Positions 54,545-64,000 of a stretch of 64,000 bases of DNA are shown here, one piece after another. The notes under the pieces are model-generated. The model saw nothing but the letters and a program-made list of their open reading frames with translations. It was not told the DNA's origin and did not search any database. The number at the start of each line of letters is the position of its first letter. The first letter of the stretch is position 1. A program made the position numbers and the translations under genes. Source of the stretch: Cepaea nemoralis (taxonomy: Eukaryota; Mollusca; Gastropoda; Stylommatophora; Helicidae); assembly GCA_014155875.1 (NCBI GenBank), contig JACEFZ010014625.1, forward strand, positions 16,001 to 80,000, read 5' to 3'.

Positions 54545-54930
54545 AGCTACTGGTTGATGCAAAATCAGTAATTGGGGCGATTAGAAATTCTGGAAAATTG
54601 CCACTACTACCGACACTACTGTCTACAATAAGCAGCCAGAGTAAGGTATGATGGCATACAGTGGATGCCATCTCAACGTGGCATATCTGGAAATGAAAGA
54701 GCTGATAGATTAGCTAAGGAATGGGCAAAAGAAGAACAACTTAATGTACCTGGTAATATCACTGAAAGAAAAGAATGATCAAAATAATAAGAAAATCACA
54801 AATACAAGATTGCCGTATCAGCCACGTGCACATGTGTATTGGCACTGCAGACAGCAGATCACATACTCCAAGACTACCGAAAGGACGACATATCTAGGCA
54901 AACCTTCTGTCTTAGTATTACACATAAATA
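54545..54930 (+). pseudogene. RNase H LINE remnant
   Basis: 'gcaaaatcagtaattggggc', then 'IQWMPSQRGISGNERADRLA' + 'KEWAKEEQLNVPG' (the RNase H end) and 'HCRQQITYSKTTE' (54845-54885), similar to 5515-6370. Confidence 0.75.
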
Positions 54931-55284
54931 TCAATTGTTGAACCCTTTGAGGCCATCAAGATAGTTAATAAATAAATACACCCGTATTCTGTGAAACTCA
55001 CAGAAGTAGGTCTAAGAATTAGAAGAACTACCTGATCGTGCCTATGGCTTTCAATGTTTATGTTATCTAGTTAGTGCGTCCTCTAGTCTCTAATTCTTAC
55101 CACCCCTCTCCCCCCCCCCCTCCCACCTTCCCACGACAGTGGAAGATACACTCTATGTACCACTGAGGGAACATTGCAGATATAGACACATTTCAAGAGA
55201 ACTAAAGAAGAAGAAATATGTCGTTTGCAGGACATTGCTATCAACCCAAGTTGATTCACTAAGTAATTTTAGATTAAGCAATTT

Positions 55285-55515
55285 GCTGTCTCAGTGGCGA
55301 AGGAATTACGGGTGCAGTTCTTAATTCGGTATACCTGCGTTCGAAACGCAGCTGCGGGCGATTTGGCAACAGACAGCCCTGCGTTTTTACAAAAATGGTA
55401 TCGGTGCCAGTCGTTCAGAAAGCAATTGCAAACTACTGAACGTAAACTTGCTAAGAGATCACAACAGCAAACATATGCTGGTATTGACTGCGACGTCCTG
55501 TAAAGAATATGCAAC
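55285..55515 (+). repeat. SINE-1 copy, well preserved
   Basis: Head 'gtctcagtggcgaaggaatt' (A-box-like), 'tgcgttcgaaacgcag' (B-box-like), then 'cagaaagcaattgcaaacta', 'cgtaaacttgctaagagatc' and 'tgactgcgacgtcctgtaaa'. A SINE-1-like snippet follows at 55525. Confidence 0.8.
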
Positions 55516-55519
55516 TTTT

Positions 55520-56450
55520 TCTTTTCTTAGCTTGCCATTGCTTTCTGAACAGGAAAATCAATATTTAAGTCTAACTGACCAACGTGTGAACTGAACTCAC
55601 TACCCCGCCGTCAGCGGACGGACAGGAAGTTTAAGTGTAAACACAGTAAACATCACTGCCACGCTGGCCTGTGGATATAATTTAATAATTAAAATATCTA
55701 TATTTGAGAGAAGCAAGCAGTGAAGAACCTAACCAAATCTAGGACCTGGCATCTTGGTGTTGACATGTGGTGTGGGAGCCATTCAAAAAGAATGAAGGTA
55801 AACAAAAAAATATATTTTATATTACGCTAGTCAGTGATCCTTTTGTCAAGAAGCCGGTGAGTCAATGTGTTGTAAGCCACGTGATTAGTCCTTAAGAAAT
55901 TAATTTAGTAGAAACTAAAAATTATATTCAGTTATCAACTGTACATTAGGATAAACCACAGTGAGTTTCTTTTTCTCTCAGTTAAACAACTTAATTTAAT
56001 TGTAAACATTAGACCTAGGTTGCACATTTTATTTCTTAAGTAGTTAAACTGGGTCAGCAGTGATTTAGAAGTTGGTGAGTAACTTAAGATTTAGAAGGCT
56101 GTGAATACTTATTGCAGTGGTAAGAAAACTATTTTAATGTGCAAAGACTGGTAAGACAAATTAGTGTAATGTGTAATAGTCAAGTAGATTTTTTTACATG
56201 AGAACATGGGAAGTCAAGTTATTTTTTATTTTCCATAAGCACATGGGAGCCAAATAGATTTCTATGGAGATCATGATGAACATGTGAAATTAATATTTGT
56301 GAGCCACATAATAATGCTTAATGCAAGAATGGTTAAGATTCATAATTAATGAACTATGGATTGGGTATATCATGTGTTAAACAGATGTAAATGTATCATG
56401 TGTGAACCACATCAGTATGACTAATTATTATTCAGGAAAATATTACAGTT
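55520..56450. other. No gene recognised
   Basis: AT-rich sequence with no convincing frame. The last 60 bases (56453-56510) resemble 58534-58592 on the other side of the RH-LINE. Confidence 0.4.
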
Positions 56451-56509
56451 TCTGATGGATGATTGTGGAATGATTGAAATTTCATTGTAATGTCATTGTC
56501 GTTGAATCT

Positions 56510-58480
56510 GTGAAGTTAAGTAGTTTTTAGATGTGGCAGTTGGACTTCGGAACCAACAACAATATATCCTGGCCTACCACAGGGATCACCATTATCTTCG
56601 GTGCTGTTCAACGCCTAAACAGTGAGAATCACCAGCCAGCAGATCACTGGACCGGGGAGGACATTGTCATATGCCGAAGATGTTTTAGTGTATTGCCAGG
56701 GTAAGGATAGAAATCAGGTTGCTGTGGAACTGCAAACCGAACTCAATCGCATAAGTACTTGGTCAACCCAACAAAGGCAACAGTGACATGGTTCTCTTTG
56801 AATAATCATATTATCATCACTCCAACACCAACTGCTTAATCTGTGTTCGGAGATTGTGGAAATAACGCAGGCAATGAATTACCTGGGGATACGTTTTGAT
56901 CGAAGCCTTGCTTCTAACGAGCACATAGACCAGGTGATAACAAAGGCCACGCGGAGGTTGGCTGCCATGCGATGGATGGCGGCAGCAAACTGTGAGCAGC
57001 GCCATCTATGCCTCCTATATGAGGGGCTGGTCATGTCTGTTTTTGAGTATGCGATGGCAATCCTGACTCTCAGCCGAAAGCAGATAGAAAGGATGGAAAT
57101 GATACAAAACGAAGCTATTCGCCTTATTCTTAGATGTACAAGAGATAAGGCATGTGGGCTATGCGCTTCCTTCTTGATTTTCGAACCATTGAAGACAGAA
57201 TACAAATTTTCAGAGCACGTGCCTACCTCAGAGTTAACGCAAACACACAACATCCACTGCATAGTGAAATTAGGAAGGTGAAGGGCAGTAGGTTAAAAAG
57301 AGGAAAGTCGTGGATGGGTCAAGCCGAAGACATTCTTCAACAGGTGTGTTCACTGGAGGACTTAGAACCTGGCGAGCGATGAGTGGGTACAAGTGCCAAC
57401 AGATTTATGTACGTCCTTTTCAGTTTGCATCCAACTAGACAGAAAATGCAGACAAGATAATCCGGCTGCTGTGGAGGCGGAAGTACAAGCGTTGATTTTC
57501 GAGAATTCGTTAGACGGTGATCTGTCATCTACACAGATTGGTCGGTCGTCCGACATGTGAAAAGCTCGAAGGTCTTCACGGCGTGGCCGAGGCGAATGTG
57601 AAGGAGACTCTGTGCTTTGTTGAAACACTAAGTAGCTGACTATGGAAGTCATGGCAGTAAGTAAGGCAATAACGTGGCTCGAGACACAGACATTCACCAG
57701 GGCATTGTTTCTTAGCGACTCAATGAGCATGATCTAGCGGATAGAATGGGGTGGATCCGAAGTGAGTGGTTGCTGCCTCTCGAGCGGTCTCGGCTGACAA
57801 AGATTAGTTTTATCTTCGTGCCAGGGCATGCAGGAGTACGAATGAACGAACGAACGAACGAAAATCTTTATTTTCAAAGGGTTAAGAATTGGGCACGCAG
57901 GCCCGTCTGACATTTTGCCCTTTTTCTCTATTTCCTTTCATACATTCTTTCATTCTGTTATGAAGCAATTCTTTGACAACAAAAGAACAATACAACGAAG
58001 AGTACAAGGAAATGAGCGGGCTGACAAGGCTCGCAGGTGAGGCTACTGTGGAGGGCGGACGCGCCATGGACCAGGCTGACATTCTGAATGCTCTACGAGA
58101 AGTAACACTTGTGCGAGAACCAAGTGATGACTGAGAATCTACAACCATGGTCAAACTGCGAGAACAGCAAATCAAAAGAGAGGTGGCCAAACAAGAACAC
58201 TACGCAGGAAGCCAAAGAAGATTGATAAACCAACACAGAACTGGTGTCGTTAGCCGCTACACGCTGCGGGATTTGCTGAGGAGGGGATCCGAGCACTCAT
58301 GGACTGAATGGTTCGATATGCAATGAGGATGATCTGTCGACTAACTAACTAACTGACTGACTGACTGACTGACTGACTGACTGACTGACTGACAGACAGA
58401 CGGACGGACGGACGGACGGACAGACAGACTGACTGACTGACTGACTGACTGACTGACTAACTAACTGACTGTGAAGTTAT
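56510..58480 (+). mobile_element. RH-LINE: reverse transcriptase and RNase H, with nested insertion
   Basis: Codons 'YPGLPQGSPLSSVLFNA' (56565), 'LSYAEDVLVYCQG' (a YADD variant, 56670), 'MNYLGIRFDRSLASNEHIDQ', 'FEYAMAILTLSRKQIERMEM' and 'GKSWMGQAEDILQQVCSLED' are followed by RNase H remnants. These include 'ALFLSDSMSMI'-like codons near 57700 and a broken 'PGHAGV..NERADKA' motif split at 57850. The C-terminal end is at 58200-58345, followed by a CTAA/CTGA/CGGA tail to 58475. Frameshifts are many. A LINE-J tail occupies 57850-58002. Confidence 0.88.
57850..58002 (-). mobile_element. LINE-J 3' tail inserted in RH-LINE
   Basis: CGAA repeats, 'aaaatctttattttcaaagg', the hairpin 'gggcacgcaggcccg' and 'acattttgcccttttt', as at 40605 and 44565. 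It splits the RNase H motif. The flanks 'gagtacgaatga' and 'gagtacaaggaaatga' look like a 6-9 base target duplication. This is an extreme 5' truncation (about 150 bases). Confidence 0.85.
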
Positions 58481-58834
58481 CCTTTGTAAAGCATATACAT
58501 ATGTTTAATTGTCATCCATACAGATATGATTGTGTCTGATGAATGATTGTGGAATGGTTGAGATTTCATTGTGATGTCAATGGTGTTAAACATTTAAAGT
58601 CATCATTGGGAAATCACACAAGTATAATTACTTATCTTTCATGCAAGTATGAGAATGATTTATGATAAATGAGTATGAAGGAGTGAAGAGAAGTGACATG
58701 CTAAGAAGAAGTATAAGCTAGCAATCAAACTCATGATAGAAGGCAACTTTAATGTGTAATGTCCTGTCTATCAGAAGAGAACATGTGCAGCATAACCCAT
58801 ACACTAATTAGTAATTTAGTGCACTCCGACGCAT

Positions 58835-59075
58835 GACACCACTTTGTAGTTATATATCACTCATGTTACCATCATCTGGTTTTGTGTCTTAAGCATGACA
58901 CCACTCTGTATTGCATATCACTCATGTAACAATCATAGGGTTCTGTGTCCTGAATGACACCACTCTGTATTACATATCACTCATGTAACAATCATAGGGT
59001 TCTGTGTCCTGAAAGACACCAGTCTGTATTACATATAACTCAGGTTACAAACATATAGTTTTGTGTGTCCTGGAT
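58835..59075. repeat. Four-copy tandem repeat, 59-62 bp unit
   Basis: Units start 'gacaccac' at 58835, 58897, 58956 and 59015 and contain 'atcactcatgtaacaatcat'. Confidence 0.9.
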
Positions 59076-59240
59076 GATGACTGCAATGAAGATGATGATT
59101 GTAATGATGACGCTGATGATAATTGTAATGAAGATGAGGATTGTAATGATAAGTATGATGATGATAATGATATAATGATAATGATGAGAACGATGATGAT
59201 GATTGTAATAAGAATGATGATGATGATGATCTTACATCCA
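59075..59240. repeat. Degenerate GAT/AAT-rich simple repeat
   Basis: Irregular 'gatgatgattgtaatgatga' words. Asp/Met-rich or Ile/Ser-rich ORFs here are artefacts. Confidence 0.85.
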
Positions 59241-59249
59241 TGAGAAGAG

Positions 59250-60490
59250 GAGGAAAGATAACTTCTCCCTTGAAGCATTTAATTAAGAAGAATGCACCTG
59301 AATACTATACAAGAAATGATACCATGATGTACTTATATTGTTTAGTAAGCAAAGACTCATTGCAATGGGGAATTATTTAAAACCCCTTAATGTTTGAGGC
59401 CCTTTACCTTTAATGGAAGAAGATGTAGAGAAAATAACTAGGTACAGAAGAGGATGGTAAACATAGTTGTCAAATGCCAAATCAATCAAGGTATTACTCA
59501 ACCTGGAGACCATGATGACAGGCAAAGGTTAAGATGAAACTGCACATCTGCTAGTCTAAATCTTGAACACCTTATAATGGAAGATTGGATGGAGAGCAAC
59601 CAATTCTGTTGGTGATAATTCATTGAGAACACTGAGGCCATCTGTCTCCTGTGTTTTTGTTTCTTTAGGAACAAGATTCTTTTTATTGATTTCACTTGTT
59701 ATGTTCTTAGGAGTTTACAGTATTTCATTTCTAATGTCATAATGATTATATCATTAGATTTATGATTGATGCTGAAATTTAATTTAGTGGCTAGGTATAG
59801 TTAGATCCAGACCTGACTTTGTGAATGTAACAGCTTGACTGAATGTAGCAGCTGGATTGAGTGAGGCAGCTGATATAGTAAGACCAAATACTAGTCCAAA
59901 GCACTTCCATAGAGGCCAGGTATCCTAGATAAACGTAGTCTATATTTATCTAGGTGGAGAAACCCTTGAGCCAAATAGAAAACCATAACCTGGAAAAGAA
60001 AAAGGAACACTCAAGAACTAATACATCACTGGCGGGGTGGATAGTATAGTGAGCACAGCCAGGAGATATATAGTTAGAGATGTGCATGATCTTGTTTTCT
60101 TTTATGCATTGATTATTGTATCTTTATGGCGTGTTTGATCAAATATACCTTTTATGTGTAATAAATTATGAAAATTCAGGGTCATTTTCTCTTTTGAGAG
60201 TTCTCATGTCGTAGTAAAATTATTTTAATTAACAACCCTAGATTCATAATTATTTAGTTGGTAGAGGAGAGGCAAGGAACCACCAAAATGATATTTTGGG
60301 TATTCAGAGAAAACTTTTCATTGGTTACCTGGAGGTATTCCTTGGTTCTCCGAAACTCTACTTATGGTCTCAAGACTGAGCCAGTAACAGCTAAATCAAT
60401 TATAACGGGCAGGATCACACTGAGAAAGAGGAACTTAGTATCCTTTCTCTCTTTGGGGTTGTCCCAACAACCATACATCCGACAGAGAGG
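59250..60490. other. No gene recognised
   Basis: An 84-codon plus-strand ORF at 60258-60512 and a 65-codon minus-strand ORF at 59498-59695 are not recognised and have no family signature. The sequence is AT-rich. Confidence 0.35.
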
Positions 60491-60494
60491 TTAT

Positions 60495-60545
60495 TATGCC
60501 TTCGTTCTTTAAATCATAAGTTAACAAAGTATCGTCTGTCAATAA
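60495..60545 (+). repeat. LINE-B terminal fragment
   Basis: 'ttattatgccttcgttcttt' and 'aacaaagtatcgtctgtcaa' match the last 60 bases of LINE-B. Confidence 0.6.
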
Positions 60546-60584
60546 GAAATAAAAACAATATTTAGGTATGTGTAGCTCCTGCGA

Positions 60585-61090
60585 AAAAGTCAGAGATACT
60601 AAACATAGACACAGTGTACATAGCTTACAACGGACTCTACTACGGCAAACAAGGAGGGGGGGGGGGGGGGGGGGAATAAATACTAATCTTCATCAGGAAT
60701 AACACAAACAGATCTCAACGAATACACGAAATTCAGAAAATGTTATCATGTTTAAACACATTCTTTTGTTAGGAAATCGGCGTAGAAAGATAACGAAGGA
60801 TTTGTGTTTTAAATGTTCTAATTTCGTTTTTGTTTTTTTTTCGATCTGTTTTTGTTGTTCCCGATGAAGATTAGTATAATCGAAACTTCGATCATTGTGC
60901 CGTAGTATACCTATATTTATTTTATTATTTTGTATCTCCCCCCCCCCCCCCCATGTGATATACGTTTGCCGTAGTGTAGTTCTTTGTAAGGTGTGTACTG
61001 TGTGTCTATGTTTAGTATCTCTCACTTGTTCACAGAAGTTACACGTATCTAACTGTTTGTATGTTCTATTGTTATATTCTAATGCAGCCC
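60585..61090. repeat. Dispersed repeat G as an inverted pair with G and C homopolymers
   Basis: The left arm 60585-60720 on the minus strand matches the right arm 60840-61030 on the plus strand: 'gatctgttt', 'ttcctgatgaagattagtat', a homopolymer (G19 at 60656-60674, C14-15 at 60938-60952), 'gtttgccgtagt', 'tctatgtttagtatctct'. A spacer of about 120 bases separates them. The right arm goes on to 61090 as in 14585-14845. Confidence 0.8.
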
Positions 61091-61650
61091 TTATTTGACT
61101 TCTCTGATTGTCTGTCCAGACGTCTGGTTGCCAATGTAGTCATGGAGACAGGAAACAGGCGGGAAACTGATTGCACTATCCATAGCCACCTGATTAGTCC
61201 ATACAAATATTAGTCCTTCGATGTGGTTTTCAACTCTTTTGGCCCATGCACCCTTTCACCATATGTCAGAATGTCATTCCTCCTTTTCCAGTGAATGAAA
61301 GAAGAAGAATTCCCCTCTTTCCAAAATTGTGAGCCTCGAAAGGGTTATTCACAAGATTTTATTAACACGCCAAATTAATCATATTGTACTAAGTAAATAG
61401 TTAAAACGTCAAAGAACTGTCACTTAATACACGACACCGGAATGCCAGAAAATTGTGATTCATCGAACAAAACAAAACGCTATATGGAAAACCAGAATAT
61501 TGTGCCTGGAGTCATTTTGAGCCTGTTAAGCTGTGGCCTTAACCCCTCTCCCCCTGGAAACCCTAAAATCCCCCAGCCCCCGGGGGTGGGGGAGGGATTC
61601 CCCACCTTTGAGAACCACTGATCTAGCGCTATATGCTCAATAGACATGAT
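61090..61650. other. No gene recognised
   Basis: Contains a C/G-rich stretch near 61545-61600 ('ccccctggaaaccctaaaat'). No coding signature. Confidence 0.35.
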
Positions 61651-61654
61651 GACG

Positions 61655-61820
61655 TTGAGATCACGTGGCTGAACGGTATAGGGCGCCCGCTCGACAGTTG
61701 GACTACAATGTTGAATTCTCGTCCTTGTCTTGGGGACGTAAATAACAAGTACCTCAGAAGTCGGAGTGGGATCGCCTGATGGCGAGGGACACTGGTAATA
61801 AGGAAAGCTGGTCCAGCGTG
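61655..61820 (+). repeat. tRNA-derived SINE candidate 3
   Basis: 'tcacgtggctgaacggtata' is A-box-like, and 'tgttgaattctcgtcc' about 40 bases later is a degenerate B box. The body 'cttggggacgtaaataacaa', 'ctcagaagtcggagtgggat' matches 33268-33350. Confidence 0.55.
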
Positions 61821-62279
61821 GACTTGCCCTAGTTTAAATCAGACGAACCAAACAAAAATTAAACCATGTAAAAAGGTCATTAACTGGTTTAGTGCCGAAG
61901 GAAAATATAACGCCACACGTGATATCCCATGTGCACAGAAGGACGATATGTCACCATGCTAGGACCATAGTGTTATTTGTTTGGTTTCGTGGTATCTTCC
62001 AAAATGTCAATGCTCAGTGAAGGGAAGCTCACATTATAATACTTGTTTATTTGATTGCATTCTGTGCTTGATGTTACTCTACTTTTTATTTGGAACTGAA
62101 TCGGTTAATTTACTTTTTAACAAACGGGAACAAGCATGGGCAAGTCTGATATTGTCAAGGCAGGACGAGCTTGGCCGTCGGTTACTAACGTTACATTGAC
62201 GCCAGCCCGACTACACCTGCTGGAAGTTAAAACTTTCTCGAACCTTTGAGGCTAAGAGACGATATATCGTAACCATTAC

Positions 62280-62575
62280 ACATTGTATTTATTACGGACT
62301 CAAAGAGTAAACTAAGTAAGGTGGACAAAGGAACGTTTCTTGTGGAATGGCTATCCTCGCTTCAGGGGTCACAGATTGTGAGTAATGTATGGATTTTTAG
62401 CCCTGGCCATGAGGGAGTGAGGGGGGGGGGGGGGGGTGAAAAGACTGATAGACTGGGTTGATTGCACCTCTCGGTGGTAGATTACCTATGGACAAGGGAG
62501 AGGTGGTCGAGCGCCTGTGGGACCAGTTTTAGAAGGCGGGGAAACAGATTGAGAACCCCTATGTGGAAAAAATAA
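62280..62575 (+). pseudogene. RH-LINE RNase H fragment, left part
   Basis: 'QIVSNVWIFSPGHEGVRG' (62370-62420) is the RNase H end; a run of 17 G replaces the next Gly-Asn codons. It is followed by 'EKTDRLG' and 'LIAPLGGRLPMDKGEVVERL' (62455-62520). It resumes after the pogo-like element at 63692. Confidence 0.75.
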
Positions 62576-62577
62576 TA

Positions 62578-63690
62578 CAGTGGAGTCTGGATAAGTCGAA
62601 GTCACAGGGGCCGAAGGAATTTGTTCTACTTATCAGAAATTCTACTTATCCAGACTGCACACATTTACACTAATTTACACTAATACCATGCAGTAGCATT
62701 GAGTAAAATGATTGTATCACTTAGGAAACACAGTTAGTGAACAAATACATAGCAATACAATATCAGACATGTTTAATTATTTTAGAAAACGGAACATTAA
62801 AGTCATATGAACATTTCCAAATTAATTAAAGAAAAAGTCTGTTGTTTTTTTTGTTTTGTTTTTAAATGACCCAATCAGCCAGCACTACGTCTGTCTGACC
62901 TCACAGACGTGCAAATTATTCTGCTTTCGCAATAAGTAAAGGCCCATTTACTAGTACATTTGCCGATCTAATCGCATTGAACCATTTTAACAGGGCAACA
63001 TCGAAAAAATAATTTTCTGTAGCGGTCTTTATGCTTTAAAATGCCGAAAAGTGTCGATGTTGGAGTACTAAACTCTCTAATTATATTCAGTTTCTTCTTC
63101 CCATTATGTTCAACCTCTCCCAACAGCTCAATCTTTCTTTCTAAAGTTAAAATAGTAAGCTTTCGTCCACTAGCCGCTATTGACACGGAGCGAGATATCG
63201 TATGTGCGAGATTGTTATTTTCAGGGCTGACTAAAAATAATTCTTTCGAGAAACAATTTTGGGTGTGAAATTAACAGTTCGACTTAAACATGAACACTTA
63301 TTTAGTCGGTATTCATTTTTGATTGATTGATTGATTGATTTAGGAATCGACATAACAGCATTCGGGGCATTCCCATAAGTGCTCCGTCCCCATCCTCAGT
63401 AGCCAGCGAAGAGTTCCAACACTAATAGTAGCAGTAGCAATCTGATTATAAGTCCGTCTCGCCTTTCCTCTGAGCGTTGAGCGTCGGCCAGATCCTCTCG
63501 TCACTCCTCGCTGTCTCATTCTTGCCAGCGGTACTAATTTGTATGTTCGGCTAATCCAAAAATTCGAGTTAACCGACTTATCGGGACTTTTTATACAAAG
63601 ATAAAGAAGGATAATGGCCGGGACTAAGCCAGTAACGTCGACTTAAGCAAAATTCTACTTATCCGAGTTCGACTTAAGTAGACTCGACTG
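62578..63690 (-). mobile_element. pogo/Tigger-like DNA transposon, internally deleted
   Basis: The left end 'cagtggagtctggataagtc' and the reverse complement of the right end 'cagtcgagtctacttaagtc' form terminal inverted repeats with a TA target duplication (62576-62577 and 63691-63692). The interior minus-strand frame (62968-63186) encodes 'RKLTILTLERKIELLGEVEH' and 'EFSTPTSTLFGILKHKD', the CENP-B N-terminal helix-turn-helix that binds transposon ends in pogo/Tigger transposases. The DDE domain is absent. A LINE end is inserted at 63325-63530. The element itself sits inside an RH-LINE. Confidence 0.88.
63325..63530 (-). pseudogene. RH-LINE 3' end inserted in the pogo-like element
   Basis: Minus strand 'GTLRWLLRMGTEHLWECPEC' + 'CYVDS' and an AATC tail (TGATTGATTG on plus at 63320-63340). 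The CPEC knuckle matches 50520-50570. Confidence 0.8.
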
Positions 63691-63691
63691 T

Positions 63692-63830
63692 ATTGAGGGA
63701 GTTCGGCGAGAGTTCTGGAAAAATCCCAAAACTGAGAGAGAAGACAAGGATAATTCTTTACTGGCTGCTGAACGAGGGGACGGAGCACGTATGGGAATAT
63801 CCTGAATGCATTGATGTCGGTTCTTAGCTC
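63692..63830 (+). pseudogene. RH-LINE 3' end, right part
   Basis: 'gagggagttcggcgagagtt', then 'LYWLLNEGTEHVWEYPECID' + 'VGS' and a stop. It continues the fragment broken at 62575 by the pogo-like element. Confidence 0.75.
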
Positions 63831-63839
63831 AACTCAACT

Positions 63840-64000
63840 CAGTTTAGTTTAGTTTAGTCGATGGATCAACATCACGGCACACGGGTGTAGCCCGTAAGTA
63901 CTCCGTTCTCCTCCTAACTCAAACTTGAGTCTGGAGAAACTCAGCTCAGTGCACGAACTCCGTAGCATTTTTAACTAGAAATTTTGCCCGGGCAGCGCCG
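63840..64000 (-). pseudogene. RH-LINE 3' end, cut by window edge
   Basis: TTTAG repeats then 'atggatcaacatcacggcac' and 'gtaagtactccgttctcctc' resemble the other RH-LINE ends in reverse orientation. Too short to be sure. Confidence 0.45.

Noticed and set aside
59029..59278. Ile/Ser/His-rich ORFs at the GAT-rich stretch
   Set aside because: Translations of a degenerate GATGAT/AAT simple repeat.

Overview
This is eukaryotic nuclear DNA, almost certainly from an invertebrate animal; a mollusc or other lophotrochozoan is my best guess. Reasons: small exons separated by multi-kilobase introns with GT-AG boundaries, many decayed non-LTR retrotransposons, tRNA-derived SINEs, a Penelope-like element, Tc1/mariner and pogo elements, and elements resembling the Helitron-like 'pearl'/HINE elements known from bivalves. 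The species cannot be named from sequence alone. I see no bacterial genes, operons or CRISPR array.

The one host gene I can establish is an ABCG-family half-transporter (ABCG1/ABCG4-like) on the minus strand. Eight exons are scattered over about 45.6 kb, in transcription order: 52315-52141, 40360-40243, 35015-34825, 34278-34133, 29835-29712, 26990-26876, 19556-19468 and 6821-6720. They encode the pre-Walker region, Walker A, Q-loop region, ABC signature plus Walker B, D-loop plus H-loop, and the linker up to the start of the first membrane segment. All junctions checked keep the reading frame except at exon 3, which carries one extra base. The remaining membrane exons should lie left of position 6720, outside the window, and an upstream exon may lie to the right.

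The rest of the window is repeats, which I name as follows. LINE-A: RTE-like reverse transcriptase, TGGA/TTGA tails. LINE-B: reverse transcriptase with a C-terminal C2H2 finger and a fixed 3' end without poly(A). LINE-E: related element with a GATGA-type tail. RH-LINE: reverse transcriptase plus RNase H plus a C-terminal zinc-knuckle-like end, CTAA/CTGA tails. LINE-J: CR1/jockey-like with a 3' hairpin. SINE-1: tRNA-like head and a conserved hairpin body. There are also repeat families D, F and G, a Penelope-like GIY-YIG fragment, a mariner, a pogo/Tigger-like element, a small MITE and two HINE-like elements. Several are nested with visible target-site duplications, which gives a relative order of insertion.

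The most striking feature is tandem repetition at the edges of the ABCG exons. A 67-bp array copies the exon 5 acceptor with the D-loop codons 17 times. A 58-bp array copies the exon 2 donor about 34 times. A 28-bp array lies in the branch-point/pyrimidine region of exon 6. Arrays or microsatellites lie within about 150 bp of exons 1, 3, 7 and 8. Other large arrays are a 2-kb polypyrimidine tract (7880-9855), a nearly perfect 29-bp array (46259-47246), a 42-bp array (28203-29097), two 33-bp arrays (12260-13410 and 17653-19425) and three long GAA/TTC tracts.
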